A DNA stretch of 64,000 nt, taken from positions 1-64,000 of the forward strand of contig JACQSY010000015.1 of the NCBI GenBank assembly GCA_016211085.1, in the 5' to 3' direction. The notes below the pieces were generated by a model. That model searched no databases. It was not told the origin of the DNA and saw nothing but the letters and a program-made list of their open reading frames with translations. The DNA is from Acidobacteriota bacterium (GTDB lineage Bacteria > Acidobacteriota > UBA6911 > RPQK01 > JACQSY01). Made by a program: the position numbers and the translations under genes. Position 1 is the first letter of the stretch; every line of letters begins with the position of its first letter. Shown here in pieces: positions 16,550 to 25,909 of this stretch.

Positions 16550-17908
16550 ATGGGCACGCTGGTACTGGCAATAGCGGCCAGCTTTGCAAATTCCCTTCCC
16601 GGGGCCTTTCACTTTGACGATTTCAGTCTGCTACTTGAGAATCCACGTGTTCTTCGCTTTGACTACAGCGCTTTTCTTGATCATTACGGAGGCCGCCCCC
16701 TCACCTTATGGACTTTTTTTCTTAATCATCAATGGTCAGGTCCCCAGGCTTTGGGATTTCATGCGGTGAACCTGACGCTCCATGTGGGCGTTACGTTTTT
16801 GGTTTTCTTACTGGCCCGGAAAACTCTGAAACGGACCGGGTGGGCCTGGTTCGCTGCCCTTGTTTTCGCCATTCATCCACTGCAAAACCAGGCAGTGAAT
16901 TACATTTGGTCTCGAAGCGTCCTGCTCATGGCTTTATTCGGCCTCCTGGCTATTTACACGGTCAGGAAGGCGCCACTGCTTTCCCTGTTCTCTTTTCAGC
17001 TTGCTGTATGGAGTCGAACCGAAGCTCTCTTGTTCGCGCCGCTGCTTTTTTTCATGATGGATCGCAATCGGTTTTGGCTTACGGCGCTGTCTTTGTTAAA
17101 CGCAGGCGCTTTCCTGCTTTCGGTGCTCTGGTACTCACCTCAAGAAATTGCCTGGAACCACACCGACCCACTCGCCTATTGGAGTACTCAACCAGTTTTG
17201 TTCTGGAAATACTTCTCACTGTTTTTCTTGCCGCTCGAATTGAATATTGATCACGATTTTTTCAAGCCCTCCTCGTCTATCGTGATGGTTTCCCTGCTGG
17301 GCTGTGTCGCTTTTTTTCTGATCATCTGGAAGTCAGCGCGACAACAACCCGCAATGCGTAGTGGGATATTTTGGTACGGCTGGTTTTTTGCGGCGGCTTG
17401 GCTGGTACCTAATTCTGATTTTCTAAACGAAACGCGTGCTTATCTGCCACTTGCCGGCCTGGCTGTTGTGCTGGCTGCTCTGATGCAGAGATACCTGCAA
17501 CACTCCTGGTGGATCGGCATAGCGGCGACTTTATTTCTGCTGGCTGCAGTACCCCTGAACCGGGAGCGCAATCGCCTCTGGAATGACGACGTTGCCTTAT
17601 GGGAGGATGCCGCAAACAAGAGTCCTGCTAAGCCGCGCGTCCATTACAATCTCGGGGTGGCGTATGCCCGAGAGGGCCGCTTGGCGCCGGCCCGTGAGGA
17701 ATTTCAGCAGGCGCTGCGTTTGAACCCGGGCGACGATCTGAGCTATGCTGCGGTGGGATACTGTGCCGAAAAGCTGGGGGACTTGCGCGGCGCCCTGCAC
17801 TTTTACGGCAAGGCGCTGGAATTGAAACCCGCCAATCGATACGCCCAAAGAAGAGTCCGCAACCTGAATCGGCTGGAAACCGTGGCAAAAGGGCAAGGGA
17901 GTTTATGA
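16550..17908 (+). CDS. Polytopic membrane protein with C-terminal TPRs (TMTC/PMT-like)
   Basis: The protein has 452 residues from the ATG at 16550. The N-terminal signal/helix MGTLVLAIAASFANSLPG is followed by an FHFDDFSLLLENPRV loop with a DD pair and then HYGGRPLTLWTFFLNH. This is the arrangement of GT-C type membrane glycosyltransferases and TMTC-like proteins, where the acidic loop is functional. Eight or more further helices follow, then two TPR units from about residue 360 (VHYNLGVAYAREGRL and YCAEKLGDLRGALHFYGKALEL). It may be a protein O-mannosyltransferase-like enzyme, but this is inference. Its stop overlaps the next ATG (ATGA). Confidence 0.75.
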   Translation: MGTLVLAIAASFANSLPGAFHFDDFSLLLENPRVLRFDYSAFLDHYGGRPLTLWTFFLNHQWSGPQALGFHAVNLTLHVGVTFLVFLLARKTLKRTGWAWFAALVFAIHPLQNQAVNYIWSRSVLLMALFGLLAIYTVRKAPLLSLFSFQLAVWSRTEALLFAPLLFFMMDRNRFWLTALSLLNAGAFLLSVLWYSPQEIAWNHTDPLAYWSTQPVLFWKYFSLFFLPLELNIDHDFFKPSSSIVMVSLLGCVAFFLIIWKSARQQPAMRSGIFWYGWFFAAAWLVPNSDFLNETRAYLPLAGLAVVLAALMQRYLQHSWWIGIAATLFLLAAVPLNRERNRLWNDDVALWEDAANKSPAKPRVHYNLGVAYAREGRLAPAREEFQQALRLNPGDDLSYAAVGYCAEKLGDLRGALHFYGKALELKPANRYAQRRVRNLNRLETVAKGQGSL

Positions 17909-18432
17909 AGTACTTACCCCAACTGCACTGGTTAATGGCTGCAATTGCAGTGGTGATTGCCGCCTATACCTTTTCAAACACGTTCTGGAATAAACCTGAA
18001 TTTCAGCCGATCAGCATAAGAGAGGTCGCGCCTCCGGCTGCGCAGCCCCCCTTGTCTAAGAGCATGGGTGGCGCACCTTCCAATGCCAGTTCACAGGCCG
18101 CACCCATTGCTGTAAAGCCTCTTTCCGAGCTGCCTAAAGAGCCAACGGGCGCGCCCGCCGCGGCCCCGGTGGTGCAACCGGATGCCGCATCAGGCTCGGC
18201 CCCAGCTCCTGCAATTCCGCAAGCACGGCCTTCATCTTCACCCCAGCCTCCTGTTCCGCCCTTTCAAGGGGTTCCACCCCAGCCGGGCTTATCACCGTTT
18301 GGCAGGCCGACAGATCCGGAACTCGTACCGCGTTCAGTACTGGCCCCGCGCAATACCGCAAAGCGAACACCTCGCGACGAATCCGATGCTCCTCCGGTAC
18401 GCTCCTCTTTGCCCGAGCAGGACCCGCCCTGA
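17905..18432 (+). CDS. Membrane-anchored proline/alanine-rich protein
   Basis: The protein has 175 residues. One N-terminal membrane helix (about residues 9-22, LMAAIAVVIAAYTF) is followed by a low-complexity tail rich in Pro, Ala, Ser and Gln with no cysteine. No domain is recognisable, and the tail is probably disordered and periplasmic, able to span the cell wall. It overlaps the preceding membrane-TPR gene by 4 bases, so the two are made together and may interact. Function unknown. A repeat element begins 48 bases after its stop. Confidence 0.7.
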   Translation: MKYLPQLHWLMAAIAVVIAAYTFSNTFWNKPEFQPISIREVAPPAAQPPLSKSMGGAPSNASSQAAPIAVKPLSELPKEPTGAPAAAPVVQPDAASGSAPAPAIPQARPSSSPQPPVPPFQGVPPQPGLSPFGRPTDPELVPRSVLAPRNTAKRTPRDESDAPPVRSSLPEQDPP

Positions 18433-18479
18433 ATCACGGAAAAGCTGCCCGTTTTCTTTGGACACGCGTCGGGCGGCGG

Positions 18480-18560
18480 CTAAGTGCTCCATTTCACAAA
18501 TAAAGTTTGTTGCGAGCGCGACGGCGGCCAGGTCGAGGCGCGACGAAATGGGGTACTAAG
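18480..18560. repeat. Short TIR-bounded intergenic element (81 bp)
   Basis: The left end CTAAGTGCTCCATTTCAC and the right end (reverse complement CTTAGTACCCCATTTCG) form imperfect terminal inverted repeats. The core TTTGTTGCGAGCGCGACG, then GCGGCCAGGTCGAGGCG, matches the left part of the 52-kb element. The 23 bases at the left end match the inverted right end of that element with only a few differences. It has no coding capacity; it is a MITE-like or REP-like element, here in a deleted short form. Confidence 0.75.
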
Positions 18561-18589
18561 CTTGTCAAAATGAATATTGGCTTCACCGG

Positions 18590-19921
18590 TCAACCGGTTC
18601 TGAGTGCTCTTGCGGGGTCGATTCTGGCGGCACGCTGAGCAGGGACCAGTCCGGAAATCGTACTGAATGCCGTGGAGAAGGCCAGCGCCCCCAGGATCAA
18701 CCAGAGGGGAAGATCAAACAAGTCGGGCACCTGCTGGAACTGATGCTGCTCAAAATAGCGCCTGATGAAGAAATCAGCCACTCGTGTCAGTCCCCATCCG
18801 GAGATCAACCCCAGAATGCCTCCCACCATCCCAATGCAACCGGCCTCCAGCAGAAAAATCCGTCGGACATCCTGGTCGGTGCCGCCGACCGCTTTCATGA
18901 TGCCAATCTGCTGGGTCCTCTCCATGACCGACATGATCAGCACATTGGCAATTCCCAGAGAGGCCACCAGCAGCGCAATCGCGCCCAACACTGAGAGGAT
19001 GGTTTCCAGTATGAGGAAAGCGCGCATAATGGTGTCCATCTCGTCGGCAATGGCAAAGGTGTAGTTGCCCCAGGACTCGACTTCCCGTCGCACGCGATCC
19101 ATGTTTGCTACATCATCCACTCGAACATCGATGGCAGGATACTCCCTCCCTCTACCCTGTTCGGCAGCAATCGCGCTCGAGAGAGCAGCCATGCTCGCCA
19201 GGCTCTGATCCCACAGCTTCCGCGCTTCGTCGAGAGGGATTATCGTACCCATATAAAATGGGTTTCTCTGCGTGACAATCACCCGGGGAAGCACGCCCAC
19301 GACGCGGTAGGGGAAACGGATGGTCTCAATGGGTGGATCGTCTTCCCCGGCCTCCTCGCGCATCCGATCTGTCAGTAACTCAATGGTGGAGCCCACCGCT
19401 GCCTGGGGTGGATTGAAACCAAGGCGCTCAGCCACCCAATATGACAGGACGATCTCACGGCCGCTTACACCTGATAGGAATCGACCGTCCGTGATCCGCG
19501 AAAATGGAGAAAGCGGGGCAATATGAGGACCTCCCCCTTGAACCCGCGTCAAATAGGCGTGGTTTCCGTTCTTCAACTGTACCGGTAAAACGATATCGGG
19601 CTGGACGCTTTGCACACCTGGTATTTTCGAAAGCTTCTTCACCAGGGCATCATCGAGTGCCGGGCTTTCCCGTTCCGCGGGAGGCTGGCCGCGAAAACGG
19701 CGCAAATTTTGAGCCTGTCGAGCTCCGACCACGCGAAAAGAGGAAAAGAGTTCCCGAGTTTCCAGATTGCCAACCGTTTCACGGCGCAGCCCCGCACCAA
19801 AGCTGACCATGGAAACCAGGGTGGCAATGGCGATCACCACTCCCAAACAGGTGAGTGTAAAGCGCAGTTTGGAGTGTTGAATGTTATGAATAGCGATTTG
19901 AAAACTGTCGAACCAGGTCAT
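18590..19921 (-). CDS. MacB/FtsX-type ABC transporter permease
   Basis: The protein has 443 residues. A first membrane helix (about residues 20-45; LTCLGVVIAIATLVSMVSFGAGL) is followed by a large periplasmic MacB core domain (about 50-290). Three C-terminal helices form the FtsX domain (LSVLGAIALLVASLGIANVLIMSVMERTQQIGIMKAVG, written here as one region with its coupling motif). Proteins of this class act as mechanotransmitters rather than classical importers, for example in lipoprotein sorting, peptide or antibiotic efflux. The ATPase gene lies 7 bases upstream on the same strand. No MacA-type adaptor is adjacent. Confidence 0.88.
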   Translation of the reverse strand: MTWFDSFQIAIHNIQHSKLRFTLTCLGVVIAIATLVSMVSFGAGLRRETVGNLETRELFSSFRVVGARQAQNLRRFRGQPPAERESPALDDALVKKLSKIPGVQSVQPDIVLPVQLKNGNHAYLTRVQGGGPHIAPLSPFSRITDGRFLSGVSGREIVLSYWVAERLGFNPPQAAVGSTIELLTDRMREEAGEDDPPIETIRFPYRVVGVLPRVIVTQRNPFYMGTIIPLDEARKLWDQSLASMAALSSAIAAEQGRGREYPAIDVRVDDVANMDRVRREVESWGNYTFAIADEMDTIMRAFLILETILSVLGAIALLVASLGIANVLIMSVMERTQQIGIMKAVGGTDQDVRRIFLLEAGCIGMVGGILGLISGWGLTRVADFFIRRYFEQHQFQQVPDLFDLPLWLILGALAFSTAFSTISGLVPAQRAARIDPARALRTG

Positions 19922-19928
19922 TGCTTCT

Positions 19929-20600
19929 TCAATTCGCTACTTTTCCATCCTGCAACCTGATGAAACGGCCTACGATTCCTGAAAAAAGCTCCATCTCATG
20001 AGTCACACAAATGATCGTCCGTCCTTGCGCGTTTAGCTCCTTGAATATACTGAGAATCTCCTGTGCGGTGGCACTGTCAAGATTCCCTGTGGGTTCGTCT
20101 GCCAGCAAAAACTCAGGATCATTGGCCAGCGCTCTGGCTATTGCGACCCGCTGTTGCTCACCGCCGGAGAGTTGCGCCGGCAGGTGATCCTCCCGGTTTC
20201 TCAAGCCCACGCTCTCGAGAAGGCTCCGGGCGCGATCCAAACGTTGTGATGCCGCCACTCCTGAAAATGCCATCGGAAGAGCCACGTTTTGCAGGGCGGT
20301 CATCGTCGTGACCAGGTAAAAGAATTGAAAGATCATGCCGACGGTATGTTGACGATGATTCGCCAACTCGCGGGAACTCATGGCCGCTAGGTTCCTGTTT
20401 CCGGCCCAGATGGCGCCTGAGCTGGGACGGTCCATGCCGGCCAGCAAATTCAACAGGGTTGACTTCCCGGAACCCGAGCGACCTGCGATTCCCACCAGTT
20501 CGCCCGCCTGTATTTCGAGCGACACTGAGTCGAGCGCCCGGACTAGGCGGTCTCCCATCGAGTATTCTTTTGAAACGGACTCCAGTCGCAGAGAAGACAT
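19929..20600 (-). CDS. ABC transporter ATPase (LolD/MacB family)
   Basis: The protein has 223 residues. It shows Walker [10 protein letters not shown], the signature [16 protein letters not shown], Walker [14 protein letters not shown] and the H-loop ICVTHEME, plus VSLEIQAGE typical of the LolD/MacB/FtsE group. It pairs with the permease gene 7 bases downstream. Together they would form a type VII ABC complex coupling ATP hydrolysis in the cytoplasm to movement of the periplasmic domain. The substrate is unknown. Confidence 0.9.
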   Translation of the reverse strand: MSSLRLESVSKEYSMGDRLVRALDSVSLEIQAGELVGIAGRSGSGKSTLLNLLAGMDRPSSGAIWAGNRNLAAMSSRELANHRQHTVGMIFQFFYLVTTMTALQNVALPMAFSGVAASQRLDRARSLLESVGLRNREDHLPAQLSGGEQQRVAIARALANDPEFLLADEPTGNLDSATAQEILSIFKELNAQGRTIICVTHEMELFSGIVGRFIRLQDGKVAN

Positions 20601-20760
20601 GGTCTAGTTTACGCAAGTAAGATTCTTATTGTTTCGGATAACCGCGTTAATTCCACCGCTTGTCTTTTCTTGATTCGTGCCGGCGGCAACTACACGGAGC
20701 TTCCGATCAAAGAGTTTACAACAACCCACACGGGAACAATCATGGTATGGTGACAAAGAA

Positions 20761-21606
20761 ATGCAGGCAAAACTTTCTTTGTGGTTTTCTCTGTTACTGG
20801 TCTCCAGCCTTCCCTTGGCGGCGGCGCCGCTAAGGGTGATTCGCGACATCCCCTATTACACGGGTCCCGGCGCGCATCCGCGCCGTCATCTGCTGGATCT
20901 TTATCTGCCTGAAGGCGTGTCCAGATTCCCCCTTGTGATGTTCATCTACGGCGGCTCCTGGAGCCGCGGAGATAAAGATGACCGTGGAGGAGCCTACAGT
21001 CTGATTGGTCAACGACTGGTGCAAAGAGACATTGGTTTCGCAATCATCAATTATCGACTCTCGCCTTCCGTGCAACACCCGGAACACGTGCGGGATGTGG
21101 CGCGGGCCTTGGCATGGCTCTTTAGAAACTCCGAACGATACGGATGGAATTCCAACCGCTTATTCCTGCTTGGGCACTCGGCCGGGGCGCATCTGGCCTC
21201 GCTGGTTACGGTAGACGACACTTATCTTGCCGAACAGAAACTCAAACCCGGTATTGTCAACGGGGTGATTGCACTCAGCGGAGTCTATGATTTGACGCTC
21301 ACAGGAATTTCAGGTCAAGCCATCTACGAGCCGGTATTCACAGCAGAACCTTCCAGGCTTAAAGCGGCTTCCCCGGCCCTTCTTGTGAGTCGAAAAGCGC
21401 CTCCCTTTCTCCTGGGCTATGCCGAGAAAGACTATCCCAGCGCTGATTTTCAAGTGCGGCGATTCAAGAAAACTTTAGAACGGTTTGGAGGCACGGCGGA
21501 GACCCTCATGGTTCCCAAGCGCACGCATGTGACCATCGTGGTGGGTCTCATAGAAGAAGAGGATCCTTTGCACAAAGCCGTCCTGAACTTTATTCAAAAT
21601 AATTGA
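20761..21606 (+). CDS. Secreted alpha/beta-hydrolase (esterase/lipase fold)
   Basis: The protein has 281 residues from the ATG at 20761. The signal peptide MQAKLSLWFSLLLVSSLPLAAA is followed by a BD-FAE/carboxylesterase-like hydrolase. It shows an oxyanion segment FIYGGSWSRGDK (Tyr where HGG is usual), the nucleophile elbow LLGHSAGAH, the acid in GYAEKDYPS and His in PKRTHVTIV. The likely reaction is hydrolysis of an ester outside the cytoplasm; the substrate is unknown. The frame is open 28 codons further upstream, but the signal peptide fixes the start. A strong hairpin follows the stop. Confidence 0.82.
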   Translation: MQAKLSLWFSLLLVSSLPLAAAPLRVIRDIPYYTGPGAHPRRHLLDLYLPEGVSRFPLVMFIYGGSWSRGDKDDRGGAYSLIGQRLVQRDIGFAIINYRLSPSVQHPEHVRDVARALAWLFRNSERYGWNSNRLFLLGHSAGAHLASLVTVDDTYLAEQKLKPGIVNGVIALSGVYDLTLTGISGQAIYEPVFTAEPSRLKAASPALLVSRKAPPFLLGYAEKDYPSADFQVRRFKKTLERFGGTAETLMVPKRTHVTIVVGLIEEEDPLHKAVLNFIQNN

Positions 21607-21626
21607 GTCGGAATCCCGTCTTTACA

Positions 21627-21655
21627 AGCCGCCTGCTAGGCAGGCGGCTCTTCTT
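21627..21655. terminator. Bidirectional hairpin terminator
   Basis: A perfect 10-bp stem AGCCGCCTGC / GCAGGCGGCT with a 3-base loop lies between the convergent esterase and Spy-like genes, 21 bases after the esterase stop. On the plus strand it is followed by CTTCTT. It could end transcription from either side. Confidence 0.7.
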
Positions 21656-21661
21656 GCGGAT

Positions 21662-22282
21662 TCATCGGGGTGGCGTTTGTGGTTCTCCCGGGGCTGCAGG
21701 TGGCGGCGTCATCGGCCTGCCACGCATCTCGGGAACGCGTCGGCGAAGGTCCTGGAGTTTGGAACGTTGCTCGGCTGTCAGGACAGCACGCGCATCAATC
21801 AGCCCATAAATGCGCGCCCGCGACAAGGCGCTTTGTGCTTGCGCAACTTCCTGCAGTTTGCGATCAATTGCAGACTTGTCGGGATTTTCCGCAGTTGTCA
21901 GGCGCCCCAGTTCCAGCTGTCGCACACGGAGATCCGAACTGTGCTGAATAAGGCTTTTTGGGGTGTTGAACGCTATCTCCTCCAGCTTCTTCACCTGGTC
22001 ATCGGTCAAGCCCAGTTCGGTTCGCATCCTGGGATCATGAAGTATCCTCAATAAATCCCCTCTGCGTTGGTCTCCTCTGCGAGCACGACGCGCCTGCATC
22101 ATCCGCATTCCGGCGCCCGGGCCCCTACCCATGGGCCGCTCCATATTGGCCCCGGGCCGAGGCCCCGGCATTGGACCAGCCGGCGGCCCTTGCGCACTCG
22201 CCAAAGGAGCAAGCCATGCTGAAACAAGCATGCTTGCAAAAAAGACCCATCCATGATGTAAAACTCTTTTCATCATCACCAT
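21662..22282 (-). CDS. Spy/CpxP-like periplasmic protein (LTxxQ)
   Basis: The protein has 206 residues from the ATG at 22282, chosen because AGGAGG lies 6 bases upstream and a signal peptide follows (GWVFFASMLVSAWLAPLASAQG). The mature part has a Pro/Gly/Met/Arg-rich stretch, then helices carrying LTDDQVKKLEEI and LTAEQRSKLQDLRRR, the two LTxxQ motifs of the Spy/CpxP family. Such proteins are small periplasmic chaperones or metal/stress sensors. No two-component pair sits directly beside it. Its 5' end is divergent from glgB. Confidence 0.82.
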   Translation of the reverse strand: MVMMKRVLHHGWVFFASMLVSAWLAPLASAQGPPAGPMPGPRPGANMERPMGRGPGAGMRMMQARRARRGDQRRGDLLRILHDPRMRTELGLTDDQVKKLEEIAFNTPKSLIQHSSDLRVRQLELGRLTTAENPDKSAIDRKLQEVAQAQSALSRARIYGLIDARAVLTAEQRSKLQDLRRRVPEMRGRPMTPPPAAPGEPQTPPR

Positions 22283-22366
22283 GTTTCCTCCTGAATGATC
22301 TATACGGCACCTGAGCCGGAATGTTTCCGGAGGCTTCACAGTATCCGGAATGTTAAACTGAGCGTG

Positions 22367-24562
22367 ATGCTGGTCACCACACCTCGCGAGCAACTGCAAT
22401 TTCTGATTGCCGGGGAAGAGCGCCATCCCTTTGCTCTACTGGGCCCTCATGTCCTCCAGGATAACAATCGGCGCACCGTGTTCGTGCGTGCCTTTCTACC
22501 GGACGCCACTCACGTTGAGGTTCTTTCTGCAGGGGCGGCGACAGGTGAGCCGACGATTCGAATCCATGAAGCTGGTATTTTTGAGGCAATCCTGGCAGAG
22601 CTGCCGCGACAGCCTTACCGGTTCCGATTTCGCAACCGCCAGGGCGGTCTGCAAGAGCAGTATGATCCTTATTTTTTCAGAGAATTGCTATCCGAATTCG
22701 ATCTCCATTTGCTGATGGAAGGAACTCACCTCCGAGCGTTTGAGAAGATGGGAGCTCATCCCGTGGAACGTCAGGGCATTACCGGCACGTTGTTTGCCGT
22801 CTGGGCTCCCAATGCAAGGAGCATAAGCGTCATCGGGGATTTCAACAATTGGGACGGGCGCGGCTATGGCATGGAGCTTCACGAAGCCAGCGGTGTGTGG
22901 CAGCTCTTTGTTCCTCACTTGACGGCCGGAGCCCTGTACAAATACCAAGTCCGGCTACGAGACGGCGGTATCGAGGAGAAAATCGATCCGTATGCCAATT
23001 ACTCTGAGCAACCGCCTCGGACTGCTTCCATTGTCTACCGATCCAGGTATAAGTGGAACGACCAGGAATGGATGCAGACGCGCGAAACAAGAAACGCGCT
23101 CGACGCTCCTCTCTCTTTTTACGAAGTTCATGTGGGATCATGGAAGCGAAAACTCGAAGAAGGAGAGTGCTTCTTAAACTATCGGGAATTGGCTGAATTG
23201 CTCGTACCTTATGTCAAGGATATGGGTTATACCCATTTGGAACTGCTCCCCATCTCCGAGCACCCCCTTTCGGCGTCGTGGGGTTATCAAACGACCGGAT
23301 ATTATGCTCCCACCAGCCGCTTCGGGAACCCGGATGATTTTCGTTATTTTGTGGACACATGTCATCAAGCCGGCATTGGCTTAATCCTGGACTGGGTGCC
23401 GGGACATTTTCCGCGTGATCTTCATGCCTTGGCCCATTTTGACGGCACCCATTTGTATGAACACGCTGATCCCCGTCTTGGGAGCCATCCCGACTGGGGC
23501 ACTTTGATTTTTAACTACGGCCGCAACGAAGTGGCAAACTTCCTGATTGCCAACGCTTTGTTCTGGCTGGATGAATTTCATATCGATGGGTTGCGCGTGG
23601 ATGCCGTGGCGTCCATGCTCTACCTGGACTACTCACGAAAGCCCGGCGAATGGATACCCAACCGCTATGGTGGAAACGAGAACCTGGAGGCGATTCAGTT
23701 TCTGAAACGCTTCAATGAAACCGTCCATCAACGCTTTCCCGGCGTTCTAACTATCGGAGAGGAATCGACGGCTTGGCCTGGCGTGTCTCGGCCTACCTAT
23801 ATAGGGGGACTGGGGTTCAGTCTAAAATGGAACATGGGATGGATGCACGACTCTCTTGTCTACATGTCCAAAGACCCCGTTCATCGTAGATACCACCACA
23901 ACAATCTCACTTTTTCGCTGCTGTACGCCTTTTCAGAAAACTTTGTTCTGCCCCTCTCACACGATGAGGTCGTCCACGGCAAGGGTGCCCTGCTGAATAA
24001 AATGCCGGGGGACCTCTGGCAAAGATTTGCCAATTTGCGAGCTTACTACGGCTATATGTACGGCCACCCCGGCAAGAAGCTCCTGTTCATGGGAGGGGAG
24101 TTCGGCCAGTGGAATGAGTGGAATTTTGATGCGAGCCTTGACTGGCACCTGCTTCAATGGGAAAGCCACGTTCAGCTTCAAAGATTTGTACGTGACCTTA
24201 ACCACATTTATCGCTCAGAACCCGCCCTCCATCAGGTAGATTTCGACTGGGCAGGTTTTGAGTGGATTGATTTTCATGATGCCGATTCCGGTGTTATCGC
24301 TTTTTTACGGAGAGCTCGTGATCCTGATGATTTCGTGGTGGTGGTCTGCAATTTCACTCCGGTACCGCGCCTGGGTTACCGCATTGGAGTACCCCGGGAA
24401 GGCCTTTATCGAGAGCTTCTTAACAGTGACTCGGCCTTTTACGGAGGCAGCAATCTCGGGAATTCCGGAGGAGTGCCATCTGAGCCGCGTCCTTTCCAGG
24501 CTTTCCCACACTCGCTGAAGCTCACCCTCCCGCCTCTTTCCACACTGTTCCTAAAACCATAG
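22367..24562 (+). CDS. glgB: 1,4-alpha-glucan branching enzyme
   Basis: The enzyme has 731 residues, the usual length. It makes alpha-1,6 branches in glycogen. An N-terminal CBM48 pair (about residues 10-220; [22 protein letters not shown]) leads into a GH13 barrel with the nucleophile in [18 protein letters not shown], the acid/base Glu in [13 protein letters not shown] and [16 protein letters not shown], ending in an all-beta C-terminal domain. The ATG at 22367 was chosen; a GTG one codon earlier is possible. No other glycogen gene is nearby; a phosphorelay cluster follows 40 bases later on the same strand. Confidence 0.94.
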   Translation: MLVTTPREQLQFLIAGEERHPFALLGPHVLQDNNRRTVFVRAFLPDATHVEVLSAGAATGEPTIRIHEAGIFEAILAELPRQPYRFRFRNRQGGLQEQYDPYFFRELLSEFDLHLLMEGTHLRAFEKMGAHPVERQGITGTLFAVWAPNARSISVIGDFNNWDGRGYGMELHEASGVWQLFVPHLTAGALYKYQVRLRDGGIEEKIDPYANYSEQPPRTASIVYRSRYKWNDQEWMQTRETRNALDAPLSFYEVHVGSWKRKLEEGECFLNYRELAELLVPYVKDMGYTHLELLPISEHPLSASWGYQTTGYYAPTSRFGNPDDFRYFVDTCHQAGIGLILDWVPGHFPRDLHALAHFDGTHLYEHADPRLGSHPDWGTLIFNYGRNEVANFLIANALFWLDEFHIDGLRVDAVASMLYLDYSRKPGEWIPNRYGGNENLEAIQFLKRFNETVHQRFPGVLTIGEESTAWPGVSRPTYIGGLGFSLKWNMGWMHDSLVYMSKDPVHRRYHHNNLTFSLLYAFSENFVLPLSHDEVVHGKGALLNKMPGDLWQRFANLRAYYGYMYGHPGKKLLFMGGEFGQWNEWNFDASLDWHLLQWESHVQLQRFVRDLNHIYRSEPALHQVDFDWAGFEWIDFHDADSGVIAFLRRARDPDDFVVVVCNFTPVPRLGYRIGVPREGLYRELLNSDSAFYGGSNLGNSGGVPSEPRPFQAFPHSLKLTLPPLSTLFLKP

Positions 24563-24602
24563 GCTGCTTCAAGTTTCGTTTTAAAAGTGAGATACTGAAT
24601 AG

Positions 24603-25028
24603 GTGGCGCCAGAAGAACTGTCGCAGTTCCAAACCTTGCCCCCTTTACGCAAGAAAAAGATCCTGGTGGTTGATGACAGCGAAGATATCCACACCCTGAT
24701 CCAGTACTACTTTTCTGGCAAACAGTTTGTGCTGGAGTCTGCACTGAATGGAAAAGAGGGATTAAAAAAACTCGAAACTTTCTCACCCGACCTCCTCATC
24801 CTGGATATCTTGATGCCGGTAATGGATGGCATGGCAATGCTTTCGGAACTGCGGAACAATCCACGCTACCGGCAGTTGCCTGTCGTGGTGTTGACGGCCA
24901 AGAGAGTCACTCCTGAGGAAGAATGGCGTTTTAAGAAGGGCGTCTCTGCCGTAGTGAGCAAAGGAGAGCAGTTCGAAGCCGATCTTAAGCGCGTAGTCCG
25001 TCAAATGCTCCGCACCCGGCACACTTAA
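24603..25028 (+). CDS. Stand-alone response-regulator receiver protein (first of cluster)
   Basis: The protein has 141 residues and a GTG start. It is one receiver domain with the acidic pair in LVVDDSED, phospho-acceptor Asp68 in LLILDILMPVMDGM, Thr in VVLTAK and Lys in VVSKGEQ. No output domain follows. Its C-terminal half is clearly related to the last receiver of the hybrid kinase at 25910 (shared LMPVMDGM, TAK and KGE-x-E-x-DL), so the two probably arose by duplication. It starts 40 bases after glgB. Confidence 0.85.
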   Translation: MAPEELSQFQTLPPLRKKKILVVDDSEDIHTLIQYYFSGKQFVLESALNGKEGLKKLETFSPDLLILDILMPVMDGMAMLSELRNNPRYRQLPVVVLTAKRVTPEEEWRFKKGVSAVVSKGEQFEADLKRVVRQMLRTRHT

Positions 25029-25115
25029 CAGCAGACCAGCCCTGTTTCGAGCTACACTGTTAATGACACGAGTGTTTACGACTGGATAAGTCTTTTAAGC
25101 TGGCAGCTGTATCTC

Positions 25116-25481
25116 ATGTCATTTCCTCCTGAACCGGGACCGACGATTGTGGACGTCACGGTCCTGAACCGTCTGAGGAAAATTGGCGGTGACGAACTGG
25201 TCAGAAAAATGATTGAACTTTTTTCCACTCACGGGCGCTTGCGAGTACAGGCGGCGCAGGAGGCATGGGAACGCCGGGACCTTCGAGAAGTGGAACGTGC
25301 TGCACATTCGCTACGCTCCAGTGCCGGGAACGTGGGGGCAATGATCCTGGAACGATTATGCGCCAAACTGGAAAAAGAGGCTTCTGAAACCATTGAGTCG
25401 CAGGCTCTGGGCAGCCTGCTCTCGGCAGTCTCAGAAAGCTTTTCGCAGGCCCTGCAGGTACTTCAGCAGGAGAGCCAGTAG
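25116..25481 (+). CDS. Histidine phosphotransfer (HPt) protein
   Basis: The protein has 121 residues and is all-helical. His64 in RAAHSLRSSAGNVGA matches the phospho-acceptor motif AHSLKGSSGNLGA of HPt domains. It passes phosphoryl groups between receiver domains. It ends 2 bases before the next receiver gene, so the two are translated together. A short N-terminal tail precedes the bundle (MSFPPEPGPTIVD). Confidence 0.87.
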   Translation: MSFPPEPGPTIVDVTVLNRLRKIGGDELVRKMIELFSTHGRLRVQAAQEAWERRDLREVERAAHSLRSSAGNVGAMILERLCAKLEKEASETIESQALGSLLSAVSESFSQALQVLQQESQ

Positions 25482-25483
25482 CC

Positions 25484-25882
25484 GTGAAAAAAATAGCGGT
25501 AGTTGAAGATAATCCCGACAACCAGTTGCTGATCCAGGCCATTCTCGAGGACCGCTACGACATCCAGTTCTACAACAGCGGGATGGAGGCGCTCAAAGGA
25601 ATTAAGAAAAACCCTCCCGATTTAATCTTGCTGGACATCTCATTGCCTGAAATGGACGGCACGGAAGTTCTCAATCAACTCCACGCCGACCATGATCTTC
25701 GTTCCATCCCCGTGGTGGCGCTTACGGCACACGCAATGGCCGGAGATCGCGAAAAATATCTTTCCTGCGGATTCGATGATTACATTACCAAGCCCATCCT
25801 TTCGAACCGTATCCTGATTTCGGTGATTGAAAATTGGGTGCAAAAAGGAAGCGAACTCGCTCGACCTAGCAACGATAGCTGA
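25484..25882 (+). CDS. Stand-alone receiver protein (second of cluster)
   Basis: The protein has 132 residues and a GTG start. The receiver has VVEDNPDN as the acidic pocket, Asp51 in LILLDISLPEMDG, Thr in VVALTAHAM and Lys in YITKPI. This is the CheY/DivK-like pattern usual for receivers coupled to hybrid kinases. It has no output domain, so it must act by protein binding or as a phosphate relay step. It follows the HPt gene by 2 bases. Confidence 0.88.
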   Translation: MKKIAVVEDNPDNQLLIQAILEDRYDIQFYNSGMEALKGIKKNPPDLILLDISLPEMDGTEVLNQLHADHDLRSIPVVALTAHAMAGDREKYLSCGFDDYITKPILSNRILISVIENWVQKGSELARPSNDS

Positions 25883-25909
25883 TTTTTTCAATCCTATATT
25901 TACAGGACA

